Shown here in pieces: positions 12,634 through 23,500 of a DNA stretch of 64,000 nucleotides (its first letter is position 1; each line of letters opens with the position of its first letter). The notes under the pieces were generated by a model, which was not told the DNA's origin, searched no databases, and saw nothing but the letters and a program-made list of their open reading frames with translations. A program made the position numbers and the translations under genes. Source of the DNA: Capitella teleta (taxonomy: Eukaryota; Annelida; Polychaeta; Capitellidae); contig KB302105.1 in NCBI GenBank assembly GCA_000328365.1, positions 139,490 to 203,489 of the forward strand, in the 5' to 3' direction.

Positions 12634-14650
12634 TGTTGCTCTATAACCGCATGCAACATCTTATTGTTCATTTTGAATCTAAAAAATCAATGAATAGATT
12701 TGAAATAAAGAATGATTTGCTAGATGAGATAATCATTATAACGATTTTAAACCGAGAGCTTTACTCTGCAAATAACACGTTTGCATAAAAATGTGTTCTG
12801 GGGCCGATTCCAGAAACCAACTTAAATGTCCTACCTCAGCACTGCAGCCCTCTAAGCATACTTAACCCATTCCAGACTTAAGACTTAAGGATCGGGGATT
12901 AGGCCGCAGGTGGGTAACTTAAATAACCTTTTGGAATCAGGGTACGAACCGGTAATTCAATAATCATCGTTCGAAAAGATAAGGAAACATGGAACATAGC
13001 ACATTCGCATGTGTTCATTACTCTCGTGAGAGTTGGTTATTGGAATAGCTCCAATTTCTGATTCCATTTCCATGTTTCTATTTCAAGTGCAAATAATGAC
13101 GAACGAAAATCATCCTAGATCGTCACTTGGACTAAAACATGTTGTGTTTTTGGTGTTTCTCTCTGAATAAGAAACCTATTTCCAGCATTCTTTGAAATGC
13201 GCCGCAGCATGGCAATATTGACCTCAAAAAGTGTGAAAACATTCCATAAAACATCGATTGTTGTCATGGTAAATTGGCGGCGCACACGCTCTCATTTTCC
13301 TGGGAAGCCGGCGGCGACACGACCCAATTGAAAGACTGCCTGGCGATCAACTACTGTCTCGCTGAGAGACCATTGTCTATCATAACAATGCTGACCAACC
13401 GATGTGACGCACTGATTGGAAAGTTTATAAAAAGTAATAAAGTGGATGTTTAACCTCGCTGAATGCTTATTCTAAATCAATTATGATTCCAGTTGACTCA
13501 CTCTTAATTCAATTATGATTCCGTTAATTTGTTCCAGGTACGCTGTTACCGTAATTACTTTAAGAGAACCATTACGCTATCACAGAAAACAGTTCAACCG
13601 AATGACCTCCTTCAGGCGATTTCCATTCCATGTACAAAATATGTACTCAGTATTTTTCAATTCCCGGAGCGGAGCTCCCTCAAAGCCCGGCTGCTTTCAC
13701 CTCTCTGCTTTGATCTGCGCGAGAGAATTGTGCACAATTTAGCCTCTTCGTGGATAACGTGATGCGTGTGATCCCCTTTTCACCTGATTGTAGAATGCAC
13801 AGTCACAGTGCAAGCAGGTGGGACATTTTTAATATTTGAAGCTAAAGTGCGTGCATAATGATTAAGTGACAATGGGAGGAGTTCACTTGAAGAATTTTAT
13901 TCTAGAAAAAGATCAACTCCATTTAGCACACCAACAAATAGAATTATCAAAATATCACAAGCAAAACATTATAACAAATAACATTATAACATTATAACTA
14001 ATTCACTTCCAAGTCTTGAAATCCAACACAAACAACAAAATCAAAGCCCAAAACATAGCATACATACATGTATAGTATTATAACAAAAACTGCTAGATAG
14101 ACCACATTCCTAATTATGCTGAGCAAGAAGGTGAGTAGAGGTAAGAAGTAAAATTGTCATCCTCATTGTGGAATCGAGCAAAATATACTATAAATTTCTA
14201 ACCAGATTTACCCTTATTTTCATGCTTGATTTATACATATATATTTAATTGTATGCCACGTAAAGCTCAGTTTAGGAAATGTTTTCATGAAATCCCCTTT
14301 ATATCATAATGACCCAATTTAAGGGGTTTGGCGCACGTAATAAGCGGCAGCCGAGTTCAGTTTGTACAAAGGTTTACCTTAATTACGATGTCAGTTGTGC
14401 TAATAAATGGGGGGGGGTATGACAACAAATGAAAAAAAAACGTAGTAATATAGATATTGTAATTAAGTTAAGTTAACTTTCAATGGTTACATAAAGAGAA
14501 ACAAATATAACCCACTGAGAGAAAACAAGAACAAGATAGAAAAGTAGCACAATAAATGGAATTCAAGACTAGCATTTCTCAATCTACCAGTTTCAGGGTA
14601 TCATATTATTTGACCTCTTATTTACATCATGTTTCCATCGTTAAATCAGT
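12634..14650. other. Intergenic region between transporter copy 2 and the GPCR
   Basis: Apart from the MITE-like element near 12.8-12.9 kb, the region is AT-rich with a few 'aacattataac' short tandem repeats near 13.96-14.0 kb and a G8 run near 14410. Open frames at 13515-13762 are short, unspliced and without recognisable motifs. The two genes converge here, so it mostly holds 3' flanks. Confidence 0.5.
12803..12941. mobile_element. Short MITE-like element with imperfect terminal inverted repeats
   Basis: The left end gattccagaaaccaactta is matched on the opposite strand by the right end gattccaaaaggttattta (15 of 19 bases). The ~139-base body is GC-richer than its surroundings and has no open frame. 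The family and target duplication are unclear. Confidence 0.45.
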
Positions 14651-15667
14651 TTAACCTCGTCGATCGAATATTTCTTTGAAGGCTTTCTTGAATTGTGGAT
14701 TTTTGTTCGCGTAGATGAAGGGATTAAGCAGTCCATTCACAATGAAGAAAACCTTTGTAAACTCGTGAAATATAATCAAGTTTGTTTTTGTTCGATACCG
14801 CATTGGATTGAACAGACTGTAGCATGTTACGCTTATGTAAGGCACCCAAAACATGTAGAACACTCCCACGACCACAAGCAACATGGTTGTGATTCTGCGT
14901 TTGTTTGCTTCAATTGTTGGATTTGATTTGTTTTTAATTTTTGAGGTGGAATTCACCTGACTGTTGACCTTTGTTTGTGGGGCAACTTTAGAACGTCTCA
15001 GGTGTCGTCGTAAAGCACACACTCCGATTGTTATATTCAACAAAGCTGTGACAACAAGTACGACAATCATGGTATACAGTATGCAGTTCAAAATGTGCCA
15101 CTTCTCAAATACGAAATACACATTGCAGGGCGTTCCGTATTTCCAACGGTTTAAACCCACAATGGGCAAACTGCTGGATATCAGAATGCCAATCCAAGTT
15201 ACTACAATCCACAATAGAACGATCTTTTTCTTATGGGGATTAATGTTGACATAAGGAAGAGCAACAGCAATGGCTCTTTCAATACTAATAGCCATGATAT
15301 TGACAAGAGAACCGAGCAATGATACACAGTTGATACACAGGCATAGCAAACATGCATACTTATGGGAAAGAACAAATAATTTCCCAGCTGGGAAGTATGT
15401 TATCGAAATGTACAAACACATAGTCAAAGCTGACAACAAATCTGCAATGCTCTGGTTACAGATCAAACAGTTGGTAGCATTCTGAAGATTCTTGAACCTG
15501 AAGAAAACTGCAATGATGAGGGTGTTGCCAATAAATGACCCAGTGATGACAATGACGAACAAGATAACAACAACAATTTCCCAGATTTCCATGTTATTCA
15601 GGGCTTCATTGTGAGACTGCAATGTCTCATAGGTCGTAACCTCGGTGAAGGAAAGGGATTCTGGCAT
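14651..15667 (-). CDS. Class A (rhodopsin-family) G protein-coupled receptor
   Basis: Single-exon frame of 338 residues, with the start chosen at the first in-frame ATG (15667). Seven hydrophobic helices are visible. Helix 1 carries GN (SFIGNTLIIAVFF), helix 2 SIADLLSAL with the sodium-site Asp, and helix 3 ends SIERAIAV, so the DRY motif reads E-R-A. Helix 6 carries FYMFWVPY (the CWxP position) and helix 7 NGLLNPFIYA (NPxxY). Cysteines before helix 3 (KYACLL) and in the second extracellular loop (GTPCNV) can form the conserved disulfide. A short basic tail follows helix 7. The pattern fits the amine/adenosine/melatonin-like branch common as intronless expansions in invertebrates; the ligand cannot be assigned. 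A possible 50-base 5'UTR intron lies at 15697-15746 (gtaagt donor, tccag acceptor). Confidence 0.85.
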   Translation of the reverse strand: MPESLSFTEVTTYETLQSHNEALNNMEIWEIVVVILFVIVITGSFIGNTLIIAVFFRFKNLQNATNCLICNQSIADLLSALTMCLYISITYFPAGKLFVLSHKYACLLCLCINCVSLLGSLVNIMAISIERAIAVALPYVNINPHKKKIVLLWIVVTWIGILISSSLPIVGLNRWKYGTPCNVYFVFEKWHILNCILYTMIVVLVVTALLNITIGVCALRRHLRRSKVAPQTKVNSQVNSTSKIKNKSNPTIEANKRRITTMLLVVVGVFYMFWVPYISVTCYSLFNPMRYRTKTNLIIFHEFTKVFFIVNGLLNPFIYANKNPQFKKAFKEIFDRRG

Positions 15668-16002
15668 CACGAAGCCTTGGTGTAAACAATCAGACACTGG
15701 ACATATTAATGAAAGCAAAATGAAGACGACATTTGGAAAAACTTACGAGGTTGAGACTGGTGAATGAATCACACTCTATAATCCAAATTAATCGGTGTTT
15801 TTATCGTTGATTGCCCAGTTAATCTCCGTCCAATCAGGGATGATGTGTCTGCTCTCCTGAAAGAGAAACCCTATTCTTGCAATGGGGCATGGTGTCAATA
15901 TGGTTTGCATATGAATCATGACGATTGGAGACAATCACTTCACAGAACACATGCAACCATGTCTGATGACAGAACATCTGGGGAAGAATCAAAGTGGTTT
16001 TT

Positions 16003-16279
<277 letters not shown>

Positions 16280-16554
16280 TCAATTCGAGAGAATAAATAA
16301 TTAATACATAATGAATTAATTAAAAACAAAACATCAGCATGATCGAATTTATTGGATACGCTCAAAATATTGTCTCTTATATTGCATAATTCTTTGATAC
16401 CCATTGCGGTTGCGTTCATTTTCTCAGATGTGATGTTACAAGTGAAATACGTAAGTCATTCCTCTCTCCTGGATGTTATTATGTCAAAATCACACCATTG
16501 AGCATAAAATGTGTGTGCGTTATATGAATTTTTTGTTTCTTTATTGTCCAGCGA

Positions 16555-16855
16555 CAACATTATTGTCTAAGCTACTACTGACCAAATAAAGCTCGGTAGT
16601 AGCTCCTCTCCAGTCAGCAGGTCTCTCAGCTTTGTTGCTGATTACTTCGTCATGAGCTGTGGCATTGTAGCCGCACTGAGATAAAAAGGATATCCTGTAA
16701 ATCAACGAGTGTTATTGATGATGATATTACAGCCACTGCAACAGCAATTCGTGAGCTGAGGGACCTGTTGAATAACTACGACAGCCATAATTATTTAACT
16801 GCATTGTCACCGGAGGATATCCGTCTATTTATATTACAACTATGCACTGGCTGAC
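16555..16855 (+). pseudogene. Possible 3' end of a decayed LINE reading frame
   Basis: The + strand ends in an open frame reading AIRELRDLLNNYDSHNYLTA and then a short acidic tail before TGA near 16852. An upstream block in another frame reads SSPVSRSLSFVADYF. The style (a short alpha-helical tail just before the stop) resembles the C-terminal ends of LINE polyproteins. The match is weak, and the frames are shifted. Confidence 0.3.
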
Positions 16856-16984
16856 CCTATAGTTGTGGTGTTTATCTCTTTCTTTGTGTCCTGCCCTCTT
16901 CTGTTCTTTTCATTTTTATTTTACTTTATGGTATTATTATTACTATATTATGTTTCGGTTTATTTTTCTTATAATTATCATTGG

Positions 16985-17965
16985 GACTCTCTGAATCACA
17001 AATAAATGTATACATATATATATAATATGACTGATTCGGCATGATTCGACTATTAAAACCAACAAAAGATCGACTAAAGGGAATAGAGTGAACAAATGAC
17101 AGGACTAGACTATTGTTGCTGACAGAACAGCAGAAATGAAAAGTTTTAAACCGGTATAATAACTGAAAGGGAATTTCAGGAGAATTCATTAAATAAGGAA
17201 GTATGTTACAATGAGTACGGAGATACCCTCCAAATCCTGCGAACAAATTTTCGCCAGGCAACATAGAATTCATAATTAAAGTGACGGTAAATCGAGACGC
17301 CATAAAACTGCACCGTAAAAAGAAATGCAAAAATAGTTAAATAACCGTGCAAGAACACTCGAACCACAAAATCCAGACCTAACTAATAGAAGATTTGCTG
17401 AGGCCACCAGTTTCGACTTCCTTTGAGATATAATTTCTCTGGTACAATTGAGACCTACTTCCAAGGTGCATGGCTGTGGTCCATTTATATACAACATGAC
17501 CGTTAATGTCTAAACCGAGATCACAGGTACTTCTATCATTGTAACAGATATATATACACTTTTGTTTGAAATTGTATTTTACAGAATATTCGTTAGCAAA
17601 ATCTTGACATATTTTTAGTAATAAAAAACTAATAATTTAAAAGAACTTCTATTAGGAGCAAGAGAGTTAATCGTCCGCATAACAAAGAGCTCACCAAAAA
17701 GTGCTCACTAAAATGACAACCAACGTTTGATGGACTCAATCTATTTAAAAGGACATCAATATTAAGACCAAAAAAAGTAACGGGGTGAAACACCTCCCTG
17801 TTTAACACCATTTGTGCACTAAAAAAGGTAGAGAAAGAACTTCCCCACTAAACTCTCAAAGATTGATTAGTGAACATAGAAATTGAGAAACGAATTATAA
17901 GTGGACATACATTTCGATCATCAAGAGCTTAATGAATCAAAATGATTGTAACCAATCTAGCAATC
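16985..17965 (-). pseudogene. Decayed LINE reverse transcriptase fragment
   Basis: Read on the minus strand, three frames in turn give recognisable non-LTR reverse transcriptase pieces: NGVKQGG near 17810, FGLNIDVLLNRLSPSNVGCH near 17740, then a shifted block resembling the YADD catalytic region near 17670. Next come STCDLGLDINGHVVYKW near 17500 and KSKLVASANLLLVRSGF near 17400. It ends with the C-terminal block SNNSLVLSFVHSIPFS near 17090. Several frameshifts and stops mark it as dead. The order fits CR1/L2/Rex-like LINEs, though the clade is not certain. No intact endonuclease domain is seen upstream. Confidence 0.7.
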
Positions 17966-18627
17966 TTCCGTGAGATTTATGTGACACTTACTTTACATAA
18001 TGACTCCCCATTACCCGTAATTGCCGTAAATATACTTCTAATTAACAATCGAGGCAGACCGAGCGCTAAACAATTAACTTCTGCGATGTTCGCTCACCTG
18101 TTTGGCCGAAGATGTCCGGCAGTTCTCGCAGTGGCAGCCGTGCCTTCCTCAAATGCTGCTAAACAACCCGCGTTTTGGCATTAAGTAGGAAGCAAATCAG
18201 CCAATGGCGACATGCTGTTTTGCACAAAAATAACCAATCAACATACATACCAACATAATCAACACTAACCCAGAATGAACCTGTCGAGACTAACAGGTAC
18301 GAATAGCCGGCGATCATTGCTGATGCATTGATTGATTAATTAAAATCTGTTTAATCTGAAAATGAATGTCTACTATCCGAAAATGTTGCAGCATGTTCAT
18401 CGAATATAATTCTTCAATTTACCTCCAGTGCCTTTGTTGTCGAAGCACCATATATCAAGGCATGAATGTGTCATATACATGCATAACATACATGTAGGCA
18501 ACGTAAGTAAACTAATTCGTTGTTCATTTCGCCCCATTTCGCCTCTAATTTAAACTTTAATATTGCTTTACGTTGTATTAGAGTCGTCACAATGGAGGTA
18601 ATTCAAATGAGTATATTGAAGCTTAGA

Positions 18628-18722
18628 CAGCAAAATAAGTATGCTTCTTTTCATAATTATCCGGAAATAATCCGAAAATATTGGGTAATAATTGTCAGAT
18701 ATCTGTTATCCGATTATCGACA
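18628..18722 (+). repeat. Interspersed repeat R2, copy a
   Basis: Shares about 90 bases with 39672-39765, including cttcttttcataa, tatccgga and gtcagatatctgttatccga. Non-coding; family unknown. Confidence 0.6.
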
Positions 18723-19352
18723 TAGGGGCAGTGTGCAAATGCGTGGCTCTGGCTCAACATCGTGACTGTCGTGACATCCAAGGCTCAAGAGACCTCTTAA
18801 ACATTGTTATATGGTCATGCAATGTAACCTGTGAGCTCACTTTCGTTGAGTTCAACTGCAAGAAACGGTTGAAGGGCCAAGGGACTGAAAACAATAAGCG
18901 GTCCAAAGAAATTTGCTGGGTTAAAATCAGCTATGAAGTGATGCATGACAATCTTTCTTTTTCTTCGTTGATAGATATTTGTTATTCGAAATTTCCAGGT
19001 CATAAACTGTGCAGGTATAAACAACTGACGCCCATAGAACATGCTGCATCATGAATCCCTTAGCAATTTCTATAACGCATAATAATGGCTAATTGAATTC
19101 TTTTGATTTCATTAACTTGCAAAGTATTTGCTTCTGGAATTTTTCCATCAGTGCGTTGTTCATTAAATCCATTCATTCACGGAAAATGGTGCAGCCAAAT
19201 TAGCCAGTATGTCAATGCTCCAAAATGCAAGTTGGTGTGAATATATTTAGGGGGTTTTAACAGAACGGAGGGTCAAAGAAATTCAAAAAGGGGTAAGGTC
19301 CTGGAGGATTGAATCCCTTAGATAACCCCATGCAATCTGTACTGCAATATGT

Positions 19353-19388
19353 GCCTCGGTAGCGCAGTTGGGAGCGTCAGTCTCGTAA
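19353..19388 (+). pseudogene. tRNA-Met-like 5' half
   Basis: Bases gcctcggtagcgcagttggg followed by agcgtcagtctcgtaa match the acceptor strand, D-arm with A box, and anticodon stem of metazoan elongator tRNA-Met. The anticodon position reads CGT instead of CAT, and the match ends there, with no T-arm or B box. It is a tRNA fragment or the head of a tRNA-derived SINE, not a working gene. Confidence 0.55.
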
Positions 19389-19694
19389 ACACAATATTTA
19401 ACCATCCTGTTGAAATTCATGTGCGCGATTATAGAAACCAGAAGTAACGAATTAATTGTAGAGAACCTCCTTTAATGTGAAACCGTTTTTGAATGACGAG
19501 CGACCATTAAAACATATATAAAATAATATATAAAAAAATATATAAAAAATAAAAATAAAAAATCAGTCAGCTGTGAGTAATAAGAATAAGCAAAAAGAAA
19601 TATTATACATATTTTGCGCTTTATAAATGAATAAATTAGTATTTATAATTAATAGTAATATTCACAACAAATTAAAATACGACTGACTTTCTTA

Positions 19695-19756
19695 CTCAGG
19701 CTGGAAACGAGATGAGTGGGATATTTCTTTGAAAACTGCTGAAAGGTTAATCGACG
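19695..19756 (-). repeat. Interspersed repeat R1, fragment c
   Basis: On the minus strand it matches the central block of R1 (cagcagttttcaaagaaat, cccactcatctcgtttc). Short and old. Confidence 0.5.
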
Positions 19757-20430
19757 ACCCCCATTATAAGCAATAGGATTTTATGACATCATGACAGTAT
19801 GAAATCGATAATTAGAAGGATGCGAGATTATAAAGCTCTCAAATTTGATGGATCTATGAATTAGTCCACACCAAGTGTTATACGTTAATATATCTCTGTC
19901 AAAAAGCGTATTTGTCTTTTACGATGCATCCCCTATCATCCGTTACTAGTTCCACCAAATCAGAGGTCCTGTTGTCAATTAGCAAATTACCATTATCTTA
20001 GTTTCCCATTTTCCTACAATTTCATATGCAGAGATAATTCTAATATTTCCCTCATTTCTCCTCATTATTTGTCAATTTTAACCACTTTCCTAGCAAAATT
20101 TGTTCATGGGACTTAGCCTACTTCTACATATAATGCTGATGAAACATGTTTATTGCCATTTTGTCCATTTCGGGTGAGTCACAGGAATGGATAAATTTTT
20201 ATGATTTTGGTTAGAGAATCCTTTGGATGTACACTAAAAAGAATTACATGTAATAATTTATATAATTATATACCACCAGATTTCTGTTATCCATATCCCC
20301 ACTGAGCCTCAGTTGCATGTACCAAACTGCAGTTTGCAAAATGCATGTAATACAAGATTTCAAATTCAGAGTCAGAAACTATTAGAAACCATTAAAGAAC
20401 GAAAAGATATTTTGAAATATAGAAAACATC

Positions 20431-20436
20431 TTTATT
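20431..20436 (-). terminator. Poly(A) signal of the Tudor gene
   Basis: TTTATT on the + strand (AATAAA on the minus strand) lies about 106 bases past the Tudor stop codon. Confidence 0.6.
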
Positions 20437-20541
20437 ACCCAACAAATAAAAACACAACATGAGTTGAACACCTGACTTGATGATGCAATAAAAACAACAA
20501 AATACAACACAAAAAATGCTCCTCAAAAGCAAAAAGAAATC

Positions 20542-23500
20542 TCAACCTGGAATATAAACCAAAGAAGATGATGAAGCATTGGAAGTCGTTCGTTTGCGCT
20601 CAACCACTTTCTTGCGTTCCACTTTCTTGGCATGACCTTCGTTAATGAGCACCTGGTTGACACTCACACTGTTTTGGTTTGGGAGTTTTGAGTCAGGGGA
20701 AGCATCAAATATATCACAGGTCATTGTGCCATAGGCCCTGAAAAAAGTCATTTGGTTCACTTATTAACCAGGATAAATAATGACTAAATAGAAGACTATA
20801 TAAACACTAAATAAAAAACAAAATAAAGACTAAATAACGAATAAAGAAAGACTTTAAATAAAGACTCACCCGCCTAAGACTTCAGCAATAACCAGTCTGC
20901 CCTCAGCCAGCTCAGAGAACCTGCTCATGGCCTCAGGACTCCATCTCTGCTGAGTCGGTTCAATTGACAAAAAGCACTCGACCGCTTGAAACGGCAGATG
21001 CATGAAGCGTGGCTCCATCTGCTTCACGTAGCACTCCTTCACCCACGCAGAATTCCCATAATCCACAAAGAAAACCTTCACTCTCTGTTTGTCTTCCTCT
21101 GGTTCAGCTATAATGACCCTCGCCCGGTACCACTTGCCGTCCTCAAACTGAGCCACCACAATCTCCCCGACGGCCAGGACAAAAAGGTCACGAGAGTGCG
21201 ACGAACTGCGTCCATAATGCATTCTGTGGTTAATGAGATCAAATAAGTGGCTGATGCATTGAATTGGGACAATATGAAGCGAGATTGAATTTGTGTTTTC
21301 AGTAACCAAGGCAAACAGCCAGAAGATGAACAAAACTTACTCCATACTCTTGTTTAATGACTCCAGAGTTCCGTCATCAAACTCAGAATTATCAGCAAAA
21401 CCTTCTGAGAAGAGAAGAGAAAAATATTGTATGATTGAAAACCAATGAGAATGGTTCACCATCAAATGTATGTTTCTTGATGACATCCAGAACAGGTGTC
21501 GATCCGTAAGGAAAGACGGCGTAGAAGCGATTTGGCGTAAAAATGGCGGTTATCTCAATGACCACAAAGCTGCCCGGAGGTGGAATCTTGATAACGTGAA
21601 CAGAATCGTTAACGGCAAAGACCTCTGCCTTAGCTGAAGTCACAGCGCCTGATGAAAGCAACAATTGTCAAATGTCTGAATGTGCCTATTATGGCTTATT
21701 TATTTTATGAACATTCGACGCTGAAATCTCACCTGAATCATGGAGGAAAGGACAAAGGTCGCCATTCCTGCATCTTCCTTTCAGACGGAAGAAATGGCAC
21801 ACGTTCTTCTCATCATTGGCACCTGAAGTAGATATGAATCATCATTGTGAGTTAAGCAAGAGCGCGCATCACACACTGAATCCCATGGTGGCCACTCCTG
21901 GGTCGTCTGTATCAACCGCGTATGAATTACGCAAGGACAGGAACTCCTCAGCCATCGGATCGCCAAAATCTGTAAACACAAACAGGTAACCATGGCAACA
22001 GAATTAGGTAATCAACAACCGTCGTCGTCAGTAGGCTCAGGGTTGATATTCGACGCTGTGGGATTGGAATTGAATCATCGTGAGGAGAGATTCGCATGCG
22101 TGTACCAACCGCTGGCAAAGGGAGAGAGCGTTTGTGCCAACGACTTCTCTTTCAGCTTGTCTCCAACCGAGAATTCTTGCTCGTCTGCTGAGTCAATGAC
22201 GAGCAAATCAAGGACATCGTTCAAGCCAAAGCTGTAATAGGTCAAAGGTCACAAGACTGGCAAATTCTGCGTGTCACTTTAGACAATCTTGATTTTCATT
22301 GTGATATCGTATGAATCTTAACCATCGCATATTGTTACCTGACGGTCGTAGACGGCTGCAATTCGACCAGAAATCCTGTCAATTCATGGTGGAATCCTGT
22401 CAAATTGATGAACTCCTCAACAGCTTTCCTGCTCCATTTCAGTGGATCCTTGCGATCCGATCCTTGACCAGAAGGCTGGACATCAACAGCCCGGCAGGCG
22501 AGCGCCATAGCGGGATGCTGGAGGAAGCGGTCGTGCAGGGGGAATATCTTCGTCGGAGGCAGCCACTCGCTGTTCCCGTAATCAATGTAGAAAACCTGGA
22601 TCTTAGAGAGGAGCTCCGTGATTTCGTTCAGTTTGAACTCCGTGACCTGGGCTCGGTAGTAACGACCATCCTGCGAGAATTGAGCGCAACAGAAGTCTCC
22701 GATTTGCGGTTGATGTTCCTGGAAGAACCTCCTCATGACCTCTTTCTCTGACGCTCGGTAGCAAGAGTTCAGTTCGTCCATGAGTTCATCTAATGCCTGA
22801 TATTCGTGTCGTATTAGGTGCACCCAGAATTTCGACGGTGAAATTACGTGTGACATGAGGAATTTGACGCACGAGTCAGGCGGCACAGCGACGTCCATTA
22901 ACGGGAGACCTCGCTGATTCCTCACAGGAAGAACCTCTTTCGGATCTTCTCGTTTTGACAAATTGTTCTTCACACTCAGCCGCTCAATCTCTTCATCCAT
23001 GTCATCGTTGATGACAAAGTCATCAAAATCATCCATGACTCCAAAATCGGCCTGTTGCTTAGGCTTCATCTGGGGTGACGCACTTCTTCTTGATCTGATC
23101 ACTGAGTCATCACTGACGGCCTTACTGCGACTGGTGGAGACTTCGCTCTGAGCACTGGGTCGCCTTGACCTCTGTCGCCTGCGTTGATTGGGTCCATAGC
23201 GACGTCTGACAGCCGCTTGCTTGGTATCTTCCGGCTTCGTTGGCTGCTGGCCGCTCGGCTGCTGGCCGCTCAGCTGGGGTTCTCTTTTGCTGCTCTGCTT
23301 GGATTTCTCCTCAGAAACCATGGAAGACAGAAGTCTAGCACTCTCAGAACCTGCAGTGCTCAAGTTGGATGGCATCGATTCTCCAATTGTCGAGGATTTT
23401 ATCTCAGAGGTCACAGATGGTACCTCCTGAGTCACAGTCGGCACATTCACAGCAAATGTTTGTACCTCCGGATTGACATTAGGTACTTCTGGAGACAGAG

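Larger units (their letters stand above)
18723..20430. other. Intergenic stretch downstream of the Tudor gene
   Basis: AT-rich. It holds the tRNA-Met-like half, an R1 fragment and short A/T runs near 19510-19560. The 120-codon open frame at 18692-19054 shows no family motif and is probably spurious. Confidence 0.5.

Noticed and set aside
14693-15485. + strand open frames across the GPCR
   Set aside because: Antisense to a clear seven-helix reading frame; no motifs.
18692-19054. 120-codon + strand frame
   Set aside because: No recognisable domain, an overlapping minus frame of similar length, AT-rich setting; treated as chance.
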